From Cellulomonas gelida (GTDB lineage: Bacteria > Actinomycetota > Actinomycetes > Actinomycetales > Cellulomonadaceae): a stretch of 64,000 bases of DNA. Position 1 is the stretch's first letter. Each line of letters starts with the position of its first letter. The notes below the pieces were generated by a model. The model had not been told where the DNA came from and made no database searches. It saw nothing but the letters and a program-made list of their open reading frames with translations. The stretch is from positions 1 through 64,000 of the forward strand of contig NZ_BJLQ01000021.1 in the NCBI RefSeq assembly GCF_006538725.1. The letters are read 5' to 3'. This document shows, in pieces, positions 32,799 to 42,269 of the stretch. Both the position numbers and the translations under genes were made by a program.

Positions 32799-33683
32799 GT
32801 GTGCTGGCATCGAGAGGACAACGCCGCGCCGACCTTCGCGTGGACGTTGAGCACCATGCCCGTCGGGACGACGACGGTGCGGTTCCACCACCCGGCCGGC
32901 GCCCGCGGGCTCGTCGTCCTGTTCGACGGCGGCGGGGGCGGGAGCGTGTGGTTCACCTTCATGGAGGACCGGCTGCTCGTCGAGGCGCTCGTCGACGCCG
33001 GGCTCGCGGTGGCGGCCGTGCAGAGCGAGGGCCCGAGCGGCAGCTACGACATGACCGAGGTCCTCGAGGACAACCTCGATCTCCAGAACGTGAGCACGAC
33101 GATTGCCGACCTCGGTTTCGCGGGCGGCGACGTCTACTACCTCGGCTTCTCCTCAGGGGGAGTGTTCGCGAGCCTCGCCGCCACGGCCATCCCCGCCAAG
33201 GCGCTCGCCCTCCTCAGCGCGCGGGGCGTCGAGGCCACCTTCTCGAGCACCGCGCCGCTCCCCCCGCCGACGATGTGGGTGCTCGGCCGCAACGACCGGC
33301 GCGTCCCGCCCACCGACCCGGGCCTGATCACCAACTGGGCGGCGATCGCGGCGAGCGGGGTCGACTGGGCGTACTACGTGAACGAGCCCGTCGGCATGCT
33401 GCCCGAGGCCTTCGAGCGCATCGCCGACCCGACCTCGGGCGTGAGCCCCACCGACTCGGCCGACGCCGTGGCGCAGCTCGCCGCGGGCGGCCAGCTGGAC
33501 GCCTGCTCGGTGCCGCTCGGCCGCGGGAACGCGATCGACTGGACCGTGGTGACGCCCGGTCCGTCCTTCACCGGCCCGTTCCTCACGGAGGCACGACGCC
33601 AGGTCGACGAGCTGTTCGGCGCGCACACGGTGACGAGCGACGTCCGCCAGCAGATCGCCGACTTCTTCCTCGCACACCCCTGA
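32799..33683 (+). CDS. Alpha/beta-hydrolase-like protein
   Basis: 294 residues. Strand and oxyanion segment GLVVLFDGGGGGSVWF, nucleophile elbow GFSSGGVFASLAA (Ser at about 119), and MWVLGRNDRRVPP carrying a likely Asp. The C-terminal half is less typical. The GTG at 32799 has GAGG 8 nt upstream; ATG 32856 is an alternative. No signal peptide. Esterase or peptidase activity is possible; substrate unknown. Likely co-transcribed with the small gene before it. Confidence 0.7.
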   Translation: MCWHREDNAAPTFAWTLSTMPVGTTTVRFHHPAGARGLVVLFDGGGGGSVWFTFMEDRLLVEALVDAGLAVAAVQSEGPSGSYDMTEVLEDNLDLQNVSTTIADLGFAGGDVYYLGFSSGGVFASLAATAIPAKALALLSARGVEATFSSTAPLPPPTMWVLGRNDRRVPPTDPGLITNWAAIAASGVDWAYYVNEPVGMLPEAFERIADPTSGVSPTDSADAVAQLAAGGQLDACSVPLGRGNAIDWTVVTPGPSFTGPFLTEARRQVDELFGAHTVTSDVRQQIADFFLAHP

Positions 33684-33717
33684 GCGGACGCCTCACTGGT
33701 GTCTCAGTGACGTCCGC
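33684..33717. terminator. Bidirectional terminator between convergent genes
   Basis: GCGGACG and CGTCCGC pair outside TCACTG/CAGTGA, giving a long stem with a small bulge exactly between the stops of the hydrolase (plus) and the cold-shock protein (minus). Confidence 0.78.
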
Positions 33718-33722
33718 CCGCG

Positions 33723-34652
33723 TCAGATCAGCTCGACGCCGTCGGCCTGCGGGCCGCGGTCGCTCTGGCGCACCTGGTAGCGGACGCGGTCGCCCTCCTG
33801 CAAGACGTCATCGCCGCGCACGACCGACACGTGCACGAAGAGGTCGTCGCCGCCCGCGTCGGGGGTGATGAAGCCGAAGCCGCGGTCCGCGTCGTAGCGC
33901 GCGACCACACCCTGGCCGCCGCGCGCGGGGGCGCCGGACGACCGCGGCCGCTCCGAGCGACCGCGCGCGAACGGTGCGGGAGCGCCTCGGCGGGCCGGAG
34001 CGCCCACGAGCTGGACGTTGCGCGCCTGCGGCCCGCGGTCGCTCTCGACGACGTCGAAGGTCACGCGATCACCTTCGACGAGCTCGGAGAGCCCACCGCC
34101 GAGCGCCTTCACGTGGACGAACACGTCGTCGCCGCCGCGCTCGGGTGCGATGAACCCGAAGCCCTTCTCGTCGTCGTACCAGCTCACGGTGCCGTCCGCA
34201 CCGTCGTCGGCGGACCGGCTCGTGTCCGCGCCGAGCGGGAGCAGGTGGTCGGCCTGCGGACCCTTCTCGCCGTCGACGACGAGGAACGCGACGCGCTGGC
34301 CCTCGGTGACGACACCGCCCCCGACGATCGCGGAGCTGTGCAGGAAGATCTCCGCGCCGCCGGTGTCCGGCATGACGAAGCCGTACCCCTTGGCCGGCTC
34401 GTACCAGGACACGGTGCCGAGCAGGCCCAGGGTCGCGTCGGCCGCGTGGTCGCTCGTGACGCGGACCCGGCGGGCCTGCGGGCCGCGGTCACCCTCGCCG
34501 ATCTCGAACTCGACCTCCTGCCCCTCGCGGAGCACGCGGTCGTCGCCGAGGATCTCGGACGCGTGCACGAACAGGTCGTCGGCGCCGTCCTCGGGTGCGA
34601 GGAAGCCGAACCCCCGCTCGGCGTCGAACCATCGGACAGTTCCCTGGGGCAC
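33723..34652 (-). CDS. Protein of four tandem cold-shock domains
   Basis: 309 residues with four CSDs at about 1-66, 77-140, 152-217 and 244-309. Each has the RNA-binding pair: RNP1-like GFGFL/GYGFV/GFGFI/GFGFI and RNP2-like LFVHA/IFLHS/VFVHV/LFVHV, plus a terminal RGPQA or KGPQA signature. A basic, disordered linker (Arg/Ala/Pro/Gly) precedes domain 4. Normal bacterial Csp proteins have one domain of about 67 residues; four in one chain recalls eukaryotic UNR/CSDE1. It probably binds single-stranded RNA over a long span. Confidence 0.9.
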   Translation of the reverse strand: MPQGTVRWFDAERGFGFLAPEDGADDLFVHASEILGDDRVLREGQEVEFEIGEGDRGPQARRVRVTSDHAADATLGLLGTVSWYEPAKGYGFVMPDTGGAEIFLHSSAIVGGGVVTEGQRVAFLVVDGEKGPQADHLLPLGADTSRSADDGADGTVSWYDDEKGFGFIAPERGGDDVFVHVKALGGGLSELVEGDRVTFDVVESDRGPQARNVQLVGAPARRGAPAPFARGRSERPRSSGAPARGGQGVVARYDADRGFGFITPDAGGDDLFVHVSVVRGDDVLQEGDRVRYQVRQSDRGPQADGVELI

Positions 34653-34777
34653 GGTGACTCCTTGTCGAAGCAGTTGTTGCTGCCACCAGTGTCCCCCGGC
34701 TGGACCGCGTCGCGAGACGTGGGGTGCGCTCGTTGCTGGTCGTCGGGGCCTCGACCCGGGTCACTAGGGTGGCGGGC

Positions 34778-35584
34778 GTGACGGTGACGGCGCGGCAGGT
34801 GGCGGAGCGGATCGGCACGCACGTGGGGGTGCCGCCACGGCCGACGACGGTCGACGGTTTCCTCGCCGGCGACCCGGACGCCCCGATCCGCGGCATCGCC
34901 GTGACGATGATGGCGACGCTCGACGTCCTGCAGCGCGCCGCCGCGCGCGGGCTGGACCTCGTCGTCACGCACGAGCCGCTGTACTTCGACCACCACGGCG
35001 CGTCCGACGAGGCGCTGGCGTCCGCGGGCGACCCGGTGTTCGCGGCGAAGGCCGCGTTCGTGGCCGAGCACGGGCTCGTGGTGCTGCACCAGCACGACGC
35101 GTGGCACGACCGCGAGCCGGACGGGATCCAGACGGGCGTCGCGCGCGCCCTCGGCTGGCTCGAGCACGCGCGCGCCGGTGACCACGAGGTCTACGACCTG
35201 CCGCCGACGACGCTCGGCGCGCTCGCCGCACACGTCGCCGAGGCGCTCGGTGCGCGCGCGCTGCGCTACGTCGGCGACCCGGACGCGGCCGTCTCGGCCG
35301 TGGGGCTGCAGCCGGGGTTCCAGGGGTTCGTGCACAACCGGGCCCTGATCGCCCGCGCCGACGTCGACGCGATCGTCATCGGCGAGGCGCACGAGTGGGA
35401 GACCGGCGAGTACGCCGCCGACGCGGCCACCGCGGGGCTGTGCGCGGGCGTCGTCGTCGTGGGGCACGTGCCCTCCGAGCAGGAGGGGATGGCCGAGTAC
35501 GCCCGCTCGCTTCGCGAGCTCCTGCCCGAGGTCCCGGTCGAGCTCGTCGCCACCGCCGACCCGTTCCGGACCGTCACGCGCTAG
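34778..35584 (+). CDS. Nif3-like dinuclear metal-centre protein
   Basis: 268 residues of the Nif3/DUF34 family. Metal ligands are seen in LDLVVTHEPLYF (HxPL), VVLHQHDAWH and near GEAHEWE with VVVGHVPSEQEG. The family forms hexameric toroids; its reaction is unsettled, with GTP cyclohydrolase and metal-chaperone proposals. TAGGGT lies 7 nt before the GTG, suggesting a leaderless start. Confidence 0.85.
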   Translation: MTVTARQVAERIGTHVGVPPRPTTVDGFLAGDPDAPIRGIAVTMMATLDVLQRAAARGLDLVVTHEPLYFDHHGASDEALASAGDPVFAAKAAFVAEHGLVVLHQHDAWHDREPDGIQTGVARALGWLEHARAGDHEVYDLPPTTLGALAAHVAEALGARALRYVGDPDAAVSAVGLQPGFQGFVHNRALIARADVDAIVIGEAHEWETGEYAADAATAGLCAGVVVVGHVPSEQEGMAEYARSLRELLPEVPVELVATADPFRTVTR

Positions 35585-35926
35585 TTCTTGCGCTCCGTCA
35601 CGCGCAACTACAGGTCGCCGCGGCGGGCCGTGAGCGGTCGCCTCCGCGACGCGTTCGGGTGACGTCTCGCCTTGACGCTCCCCTTGACGATACCTAGCGT
35701 GTCACCCGTACGGCCTAGGTCCGCTGCGTCGAGGGTGACGCTCCTGCATCGATGGAGATGCGCCTGGTCGTGCTCGTGCGGCTGGTGAGACAGGCTCTCG
35801 TCGTCGAAAGTCTCGGCCGCACACCGAGGGATGTCAGCCGAGTGCCGGGCAAGGTGGGCTGAGCGTCACCGGTCGCCTGCGATCGCCACCCCCGGCTCGG
35901 GCGGTGCCAGCGAGAGGAACGGGTCG
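35585..35926. other. 342-bp intergenic region upstream of the xylanase
   Basis: It holds the likely xylanase promoter (35672-35700) and about 220 bp of leader. I see no small gene. An open frame upstream of the xylanase ATG (from 35831) is not credible as a protein start because it precedes the signal peptide by 32 non-conserved residues. Confidence 0.5.
35672..35700 (+). promoter_or_regulatory. Putative sigma-70-type promoter of the xylanase gene
   Basis: TTGACG, 17-bp spacer, TAGCGT. The ATG is about 225 bp downstream, leaving a long leader where catabolite or xylo-oligosaccharide control could act. No clear operator is seen. Confidence 0.5.
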
Positions 35927-37849
35927 ATGACAGGGCTTGTCACACGACGACATGACGACGGACCAGCGACGACGCAGGGACGGTGGCGTCCGGCACGGTG
36001 GGCGGGAGCCGCGGTCGCCGGCTTCCTGGTGGCGGCAGGTGTCGCCCTGCCCGCACAGAGCGCGGTCGCCGACGACGGGTTCGACGTCCGGATCACGGTG
36101 TCCGGGCACGGCGGCACCGTCACCGGCGCCGGCAGCTACGAGCCGGGCGAGACCGTCCAGCTCACCGCGACGCCGAAGAAGGGGCACGTGTGGGGCGGCT
36201 GGACGTCCACCGACCTCGACTGGATCGGCGCCCGGGTCGACTCGTTCACGATGCCGGCGAGCGACGTCGTCCTCACGACGAGCTTCCGGCACGCGATCAA
36301 GCCGCTCAAGGACGTCTACCGCGACTACTTCGACGTCGGCAACATCTACTCGGGCCCGCAGACGTACGCGGCCGGGTCGCCCAACCTGGCTACCGTCGAG
36401 CGGCACTACAGCGCGATGACGGCCGAGAACGCCATGAAGCCGGACCAGCTGCTGCCGAACGCCAACATCGACCCCGTGACGGGCGCGTTCACGTTCACCT
36501 TCGCGGCCGCTGACGCGTTCGTCGACCAGACGCTCGCCAAGCACAAGAAGGTCCACGGCCACGTGCTCGTCTGGCACGGGCAGTCCCCGGCCCGCCTCAA
36601 CAGCGGTCCCACGGGCGGCACCCGTGAGCTGGCGCGCGCCAACATGGAGCGCTACATCAAGGACGTGCTGACGCACTTCAAGGGTCGCACCGTCTCCTGG
36701 GACGTCGTCAACGAGGCGTTCGTCGACGGGCTCGACGAGTTCGACCCGGCCACGCAGGACTGGCGCGACTTCCTGCGCGGCGGCCCGAACGGCGGCTGGT
36801 CGAACTGGTACGCGGCGTACGCCAACGGCGCCGACACCGCGGCGGGCCAGAGCCCCGCGGACTTCGTCTACGACGCGTTCGTCTTCGCCCGCAAGTACGG
36901 TCCCGAGCAGCGCCTCGTCTACAACGACTTCAACGTCTTCCAGTCCGAGGGCAAGGGCGAGGCGATCGTCACGATGGCCAAGGACCTGAACGCCCGCTAC
37001 GCCGCCGAGCACCCCCGGGACAAGCGGCCGCTCATCGAGAGCATCGGCCTGCAGTCGCACAACTACATCAACCAGACGCCGGCGTTCGCGTGCTCCGACC
37101 ACACCCAGCTGCGCAAGGTCGTCAACGACGCGGCCGAGGAGTGGCAGCCCGGGGCGTGCTCGGACCACGCGTCCGTCGAGCGCTCGCTGCAGCTGATCAT
37201 CGACGCGGGCCTGACGGCCGACATCAGCGAGCTGGACACCCAGGTCTGGGAGGCGTGGAACGGCCAGCCCGAGGGCGACGACCGCTCCCAGTACCGCGAC
37301 CTGACCGACCCGTCGGTCAAGGACCGGATCTCGCGTGACGGGTTCACGTACTGGGTCGGCAAGATCACCAACCGCGCCGAGCTGGAGAAGATCCAGGCCC
37401 AGCGGTTCGCCGAGTACTTCGCCGTCTACAAGAAGTACTCGACGCACCTCGACCGTGTGACGTTCTGGGGGCTGACGGACCAGCTGAGCTGGCGGTCGAC
37501 GCACAACCCGCAGATCTTCAACGGCGACTTCTCGGAGAAGCTGTCCGCGGTGGCCGTCGCCGACCCGGAGCGCTGGCTGGGCATCCGCGGGCAGATCACC
37601 GACACCTCGACTCTTGCGGCCACGGTCGCCGAGGCGAAGGCGATCGACCTGCGCGCGTACACGCCGAAGAGCGCGGCCGCGGTGAAGAAGGCACTGGGTC
37701 AGGCGAAGGCCGTGCTCGCCAAGGGCGGCCCGCAGGCCAGGGTGAACAAGGCGAACGCGGACCTGGAGCGCGCGATCAGCCAGCTCCAGCTGCACAAGCC
37801 GCACCACCCGAAGCCCACCCCGCCGAAGCCGCCGCACCCCAGGCCGTGA
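35927..37849 (+). CDS. Secreted GH10 endo-1,4-beta-xylanase with accessory domains
   Basis: 640 residues. Signal peptide (about 20-48, ending PAQSAVADD); a bacterial repeat domain (about 52-122, VSGHGGTVTGAGSYEPGETV); GH10 barrel (about 125-560) with acid/base Glu263 (SWDVVNEAF) and nucleophile Glu435 (ADISELDTQ). A three-helix FIVAR-like domain follows (about 570-622), then a Lys/His/Pro-rich tail. It cleaves internal beta-1,4 bonds in xylan. ATG 35927 is preferred for its signal peptide and the GAGAGGAAC before it. It has no CBM, so the helical and basic parts may bind cell wall or substrate. Confidence 0.93.
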   Translation: MTGLVTRRHDDGPATTQGRWRPARWAGAAVAGFLVAAGVALPAQSAVADDGFDVRITVSGHGGTVTGAGSYEPGETVQLTATPKKGHVWGGWTSTDLDWIGARVDSFTMPASDVVLTTSFRHAIKPLKDVYRDYFDVGNIYSGPQTYAAGSPNLATVERHYSAMTAENAMKPDQLLPNANIDPVTGAFTFTFAAADAFVDQTLAKHKKVHGHVLVWHGQSPARLNSGPTGGTRELARANMERYIKDVLTHFKGRTVSWDVVNEAFVDGLDEFDPATQDWRDFLRGGPNGGWSNWYAAYANGADTAAGQSPADFVYDAFVFARKYGPEQRLVYNDFNVFQSEGKGEAIVTMAKDLNARYAAEHPRDKRPLIESIGLQSHNYINQTPAFACSDHTQLRKVVNDAAEEWQPGACSDHASVERSLQLIIDAGLTADISELDTQVWEAWNGQPEGDDRSQYRDLTDPSVKDRISRDGFTYWVGKITNRAELEKIQAQRFAEYFAVYKKYSTHLDRVTFWGLTDQLSWRSTHNPQIFNGDFSEKLSAVAVADPERWLGIRGQITDTSTLAATVAEAKAIDLRAYTPKSAAAVKKALGQAKAVLAKGGPQARVNKANADLERAISQLQLHKPHHPKPTPPKPPHPRP

Positions 37850-37866
37850 CGGTCGGCTGACGCCCA

Positions 37867-37909
37867 CGAGGCCCCGCGGGAGCGCACGCTGTGCTCCCGC
37901 GGGGCCTCG
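37867..37909 (+). terminator. Strong terminator after the xylanase gene
   Basis: A perfect 17-bp GC stem (CGAGGCCCCGCGGGAGC and complement) with a 9-nt loop, 18 bp past the stop. Confidence 0.85.
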
Positions 37910-37982
37910 CTGCGTCGGGCTTGCTGCGGTCGGCCTCGACGCAGGTGGGGTCTGCACCAGGTGGGTGCGTGCAGCGGGTGGG

Positions 37983-39215
37983 TCAGTAGCGGTAGGGCGT
38001 CTCCGCGCGGTGGACGCCGCGCGGGCCGTACGGTGCCTTCTCGAGCCAGACCGACGCGGCCTCGTCGGCCGGCGCGCGCTCGGCGGCGTCGCGGACCTTC
38101 GCGGCCGTCGCGGCGTCGGGGCGCAGGTGCGCGAGCGCCTCACCGGCCGCGTCGCGGTTGAACAGCGCCGCGGACCGACGAGCGAGCGCGAACGCCTCGA
38201 CCGGCGTGCGGGCCGCCGGCCCCGAGGCCCGGGACGCCGCCGCGATCGCGATCGCCGCCGCCTCCGCGTCGGGGACGCCCGAGTTGAGGCCACGCGCGCC
38301 GAACGGCGCGAACAGGTGCGCGGCCTCCCCGGCCAGGAGCACGCGGCGGTGCGGGTCAGCGAAGTCGTGCGCCACGAGCTGCAGGAACTGGTACGTCGAG
38401 ACCCACGTCGTGCGCTGCGCGTAGCCCGGCGGCAGGACGGCGTCGAGCCACGTGCGCACGCCCTGCGGCGACGCGAGCTCGTCGGGGTCGTCGCCGTCCA
38501 CGAGCTGCAGGTCCACGCGGTACCCACCGGCGAACGGCACGATCAGCACGTTGCGACCGCCGACCGCCGGGTGCGCGTAGTGGAAGTGCCGCTCGCGCGG
38601 CAGCGTCGGCTCGTCGAGCTCGGCCACGTCGACGACGACGTACCAGCCGTCGTCCTTCCCGCCCTCCATGCGCGCACCGATCTGCTTGCGCACCGCCGAG
38701 CGCGACCCGTCCGCGCCGACGACGTAACCCGCGTCCCAGCGGGCCCCTGCGGCCGTGGTCACGGTGACCCCGTCGTCCTCGGTGGTGATCTGCTCGACCT
38801 CCTGCTCCCACGCGAACCGGACCCCGGCGGCCACCGCGCGCGCGTACAGGTACGCCTCGATCTGGACCTGCGGCAGGCTCGTGAAGTGCGGGTACACCCC
38901 CGCGGGCGGGTCCGGGTAGGTCTTGGCGTAGACCTCCTTGCCGCCGTAGAACGTGCGCTGGGTGTTCCAGTAGACGCCGTGCTCGTAGAGCTCGGCGCCC
39001 AGCCCGGGGGAGATCCGGTCGAGGATCTGCAGGGTCTGGCTGTGCGTGAAGATCGCCCGGCTCCCGGGACGCTGCCGGCCGTCCGGCCCGGCCTCGAGCA
39101 CCGTGACCGGCAGCCCGTACGCACGCAGCGCCAACGCGGCGGTCAGCCCGACCGGGCCGGCGCCGACGACCAGGACGTCTCGGGTGTCGCCCGAGCCGAG
39201 GGGGTGTGCACTCAC
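37983..39215 (-). CDS. FAD-dependent aromatic hydroxylase (PheA/TfdB/UbiH-type)
   Basis: 410 residues. GxGxxG at about 19-24 (VVGAGPVGLTAALALRAYG), DG motif (VVGADGSRSAVRKQIG), and GD-type motif LLAGEAAHLFAPFGARGLN with Glu instead of the usual Asp. These are single-component group A flavoprotein monooxygenase features: NAD(P)H-dependent ring hydroxylation of a phenolic substrate. The GTG overlaps the stop of the acyl-CoA synthetase gene upstream (GTGA), so it is the third gene of the FAH/synthetase/hydroxylase operon. Substrate unknown. Confidence 0.87.
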   Translation of the reverse strand: MSAHPLGSGDTRDVLVVGAGPVGLTAALALRAYGLPVTVLEAGPDGRQRPGSRAIFTHSQTLQILDRISPGLGAELYEHGVYWNTQRTFYGGKEVYAKTYPDPPAGVYPHFTSLPQVQIEAYLYARAVAAGVRFAWEQEVEQITTEDDGVTVTTAAGARWDAGYVVGADGSRSAVRKQIGARMEGGKDDGWYVVVDVAELDEPTLPRERHFHYAHPAVGGRNVLIVPFAGGYRVDLQLVDGDDPDELASPQGVRTWLDAVLPPGYAQRTTWVSTYQFLQLVAHDFADPHRRVLLAGEAAHLFAPFGARGLNSGVPDAEAAAIAIAAASRASGPAARTPVEAFALARRSAALFNRDAAGEALAHLRPDAATAAKVRDAAERAPADEAASVWLEKAPYGPRGVHRAETPYRY

Positions 39216-41305
39216 GGACGCGTGTCTCCTCTCGGGGGTGCCACGACGACGAGGGCGTCGAGGACGACGGGCCCCTCGGCCGTGATCCGGACCGGGTTCA
39301 GGTCCACCTCGGCGACGTCGCCGTGGTCGCTGATCAAGTCGCCGACGGCGCGCAGGACCTCGGCGAGCGCCTCGACGTCGACGGCCGGGGTGCCGCGGAA
39401 GCCGTGCAGGACCGTGGGCGGGAGCGCGGCGACCATCTCGCGCGCGCGGGCCTCCGACAGCGGCGCGAGCCGCAAGGCCGCCGCCCCGCCGAGCTCGGCC
39501 GCCACGCCGCCCAGCCCGAGCAGCACCACGGGGCCGAAGACCGGGTCGCGGACCGCGCCGACGATGAGCTCGGCGCCGGGCGCCGCGAGCTGCTCGAGCA
39601 GGTAGCGCCGCGGGTGACCTGCGCGGGGGATGGCGTCGATCGCGTCGAGCGCGCGGTCGAGCGCGGCGGCGTCGCTCACGCCGACGTGCACCCCGCCGAC
39701 GTCAGACTTGTGCAGCACGTCCGCGTCGAGCACCTTCACGACGACGCGACCCCCGCCGCGCCCGAGGTCCGCGAGCGCCGCGTGGGCCTGCGCCCGGTCG
39801 TCGGCGACGCGACGCGCGGGCGTGCGCAGGCCGTACGCCTCGACGAGTGTCTTGGCCTCGTGCTCGTCGAGCGTGCGCCCGAGCGTCCGCGTCGCGGCGA
39901 CGGGCGGCACGTCGACGACCGCGCGCAGGCGGGCGTCGGTGACGACCGCCGCGAGGGCGGTCGCGAGGTCCCCCGGACCGGCGAGCATCGGGATGCCCGC
40001 GGCGTCGAGCCCCAGGCGCCGTGCGGCGAGCGCGTCCGGCGGTCCCCCGGTCGCGAACAGCACGCGGCCCGCGGCCGGTCCGAGCGCGGCGACCGGGTCG
40101 AGCGCGCCCGGCTCGTCGAGCGCGTACACGCCGACGACGTCGATCGCCGGGTCGGAGGCGACCGCGCCGAGCACGTCACCGAACGTCGGCGAGGGCCGGC
40201 CGGTGTCCACCGGGTTGCGCTGGAAGGTCAGCGGCGGCAGCAGCTCGGCGATGCGCTGCTGCGTGGCGTCGGCCAGGGGCGGGAGGTCGATCCCGCGCGC
40301 ACCGAGCGCGTCAGTCACGACGAGGCCCGGACCCGCCTGCCCGGTGAGCAGGCCGACCCCGATGCGCTCGGCCGCGGGCAGCCGCACTTCGCGCAGCGCG
40401 GCGAGCGCGGCGACCAGCTCCTCGAGGCTGTCCACCACCACCGCCCCGGCCTGCTGCAGCGCGGCGCGCGTCACCTCGTACGAGCCCGTCATCGCGCCGG
40501 TGTGCGATCGCGCGAACTCCGAGACGTCGGACCGCCCGACCTTGAACGCCACGACGGGCTTGCGCGCCGTGGTCCGGCGCAGCGCGGCGACGAGCGCGGG
40601 CCCGTCGGTCACGCCCTCGACGTGCAGGCCCACCGCGGTGGTCGCCTCGTCGTCCGCGAGCAGGTCCAGCAGCTCGGGGAAGTCGACGTCGATCGCGTTG
40701 CCGAGCCCGGCGCCGAGCCGCAGACCGACCCCGGCGCGCGCGAGCATGAACGCCAGGGCGAGGTTCACCCCGCCGGACTGCGCCACGACGCTCACCGAGC
40801 CGGCCGGCAGGTCCGCCACGGCGGGCATGAAGTTGGCGGTCGTCCGGTCGACCGGGTTCATGAAGCCCGACGTGTTGGGGCCCAGGAGCCGGATGCCGGC
40901 CTCCTGCGCCACGCGCGCCACGCGCTCCTGGATGCGCGCGCCGTCGGGTCCGGACTCCGCGAACCCGCCCGCGCACACGACCGCCGCGCGCACCCCGGCG
41001 TCGCGCGCGTCCTCGAGCGCCGCGGGCACGGCCTCGGGCGGGACCACGAGCACGGCGAGGTCCACGCCGGACGACTCGCGCAGGGTCGTCAGCACCGGGT
41101 GGCCGAGCACGTGCCCGCCGCGCGGGTTGACCGGGTGGAGCGTGCCGGGGAAGTGACGCAGCGCCTGGACCATCGCGTGCCCGGCCTTGCCGGGCTGCGC
41201 GGAGGCACCGACCACGGCGATGCTCGTCGGCCGGAACATCACCTCCAGCGGGTGCGCCGTGCGCGCGTGCGCCACGGCACCGGCGGCCGGCGGGACCGCC
41301 GTCAC
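39212..41305 (-). CDS. NDP-forming acyl-CoA synthetase family protein
   Basis: 697 residues. CoA-binding domain (about 20-140, RPTSIAVVGASAQPGKAG), succinyl-CoA ligase-like domains (VVAQSGGVNLALA; the SHTGAMTGS loop), and C-terminal ATP-grasp (about 470-690) with VVVKVLDADVLHKSDVGGV. It makes or uses acyl-CoA with ADP/ATP and phosphate, often for aryl acids. The GTG overlaps the FAH-gene stop (GTGA). Co-transcribed with that hydrolase and the flavin hydroxylase, pointing to activation of a product of aromatic degradation. Confidence 0.87.
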   Translation of the reverse strand: MTAVPPAAGAVAHARTAHPLEVMFRPTSIAVVGASAQPGKAGHAMVQALRHFPGTLHPVNPRGGHVLGHPVLTTLRESSGVDLAVLVVPPEAVPAALEDARDAGVRAAVVCAGGFAESGPDGARIQERVARVAQEAGIRLLGPNTSGFMNPVDRTTANFMPAVADLPAGSVSVVAQSGGVNLALAFMLARAGVGLRLGAGLGNAIDVDFPELLDLLADDEATTAVGLHVEGVTDGPALVAALRRTTARKPVVAFKVGRSDVSEFARSHTGAMTGSYEVTRAALQQAGAVVVDSLEELVAALAALREVRLPAAERIGVGLLTGQAGPGLVVTDALGARGIDLPPLADATQQRIAELLPPLTFQRNPVDTGRPSPTFGDVLGAVASDPAIDVVGVYALDEPGALDPVAALGPAAGRVLFATGGPPDALAARRLGLDAAGIPMLAGPGDLATALAAVVTDARLRAVVDVPPVAATRTLGRTLDEHEAKTLVEAYGLRTPARRVADDRAQAHAALADLGRGGGRVVVKVLDADVLHKSDVGGVHVGVSDAAALDRALDAIDAIPRAGHPRRYLLEQLAAPGAELIVGAVRDPVFGPVVLLGLGGVAAELGGAAALRLAPLSEARAREMVAALPPTVLHGFRGTPAVDVEALAEVLRAVGDLISDHGDVAEVDLNPVRITAEGPVVLDALVVVAPPRGDTRP

Positions 41306-42159
41306 CGAGGACCCGGCCGGTCGGCGTACGCGATCGCGCCCTCGTCGGTGACGCAGACGTCGAGCCGCCCCAGCCCCTCGATCTCGACCCCGACCCGTTG
41401 CCCCGCGGCGATCGGCCCGACGCCGGCGGGGGTCCCGGTCGCGATGACGTCCCCGGGGTGCAGCGTCATGACATGGCTCGTGTAGGCGATCAGCTCGGCG
41501 ACGTCGTAGATGAGGTCGGCCGTGCTCGCGGACTGGCGCAGCTCGCCGTCCACCCAGCAGCGCAGCTCGAGCGCGCCGGGGTCGCCGACCTCGTCGGCCG
41601 TCGTCACCCACGGACCCAGCGGCGTGAACGTGTCGAAGGACTTGCGCGTCGACCGGTCCTCGCCCGACCGGACCGTGATGTCGAGGACCGGCGCGTAGCC
41701 GAAGACGTGCTCCAGGGCGCGCTCGGCCGGGACGCGGCTGGCGGTGCGCCCGATCACGACGCCGAGCTCACCCTCGTGGTCGGTGCGGACGTCCAGGTAC
41801 GGCAGGCGGATCTGCTCGCCGGGTCCGATGACCGACGAGCTCGCCTTGAGGAAGATCCCGTAGTCGGCGATCGTGCGCTGCTCGCCCATCTCGGCCTTGT
41901 GGTCGAGGTAGTTGACGGGCGCACCGACCACCTTGCCGGGGCGCGCGATCGGCGCCGCGAGCCGGCGCTCGTCGAACGGCTGCGTCGGCAGCGCGTCGAG
42001 GTCGAGGGCACGGAGCTCGGCGAGCGAGCCGCCGCGGTCGAGGAACGCCAGCAGGGGCCCGCCCGGGCCGGGCGTCAGGCCGAGCGCGTCGGTCACGTCG
42101 ACCGAGCCGTCGGCCAGGAGGACGTGCAGGCGTGCGTCGACGGTGCTGGCTAGCCTCAT
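41302..42159 (-). CDS. Fumarylacetoacetate-hydrolase-family protein
   Basis: 285 residues. KVVGAPVNYLDHKAEMG, HEGELGVVIG (metal-binding Glu-x-Glu), FTPLGPWVTT and HPGDVIATGTPAGVGP are family hallmarks. Members hydrolyse C-C bonds of acylpyruvates or decarboxylate/hydrate meta-cleavage products using Mg or Mn. ATG 42159 has GGGGGAG upstream and is chosen over the upstream 42198 start. First gene of the minus-strand operon, divergent from PaaX-family gene 1; promoter in the shared region. Confidence 0.87.
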   Translation of the reverse strand: MRLASTVDARLHVLLADGSVDVTDALGLTPGPGGPLLAFLDRGGSLAELRALDLDALPTQPFDERRLAAPIARPGKVVGAPVNYLDHKAEMGEQRTIADYGIFLKASSSVIGPGEQIRLPYLDVRTDHEGELGVVIGRTASRVPAERALEHVFGYAPVLDITVRSGEDRSTRKSFDTFTPLGPWVTTADEVGDPGALELRCWVDGELRQSASTADLIYDVAELIAYTSHVMTLHPGDVIATGTPAGVGPIAAGQRVGVEIEGLGRLDVCVTDEGAIAYADRPGPR

Positions 42160-42188
42160 CGCTATCGCTCCCCCGAGCTCGCTAGAAC

Positions 42189-42219
42189 GTGACATCACTA
42201 TCTGCGGCCGACGTAGAAT
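42189..42219 (+). promoter_or_regulatory. Putative promoter of PaaX-family gene 1
   Basis: GTGACA, 19-bp spacer, TAGAAT. The spacer is long, but TAGAAT is a good -10. The -35 overlaps the left operator arm, so binding would block initiation. Confidence 0.45.
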
Positions 42220-42225
42220 GTGTCA
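42190..42225. promoter_or_regulatory. PaaX-type operator candidate 1
   Basis: TGACA at 42190-42194 and TGTCA at 42221-42225 are separated by 26 bp, in the divergent region between the FAH operon and PaaX-family gene 1. The arms extend to CGTGACAT and ATGTGTCAAG. Almost the same arrangement occurs before the ABC importer (48811-48845). Confidence 0.6.
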
Positions 42226-42269
42226 AGCATTGCCGCCGGGGGCGGCGACCGACGAGAGGGGAGCAGCCC

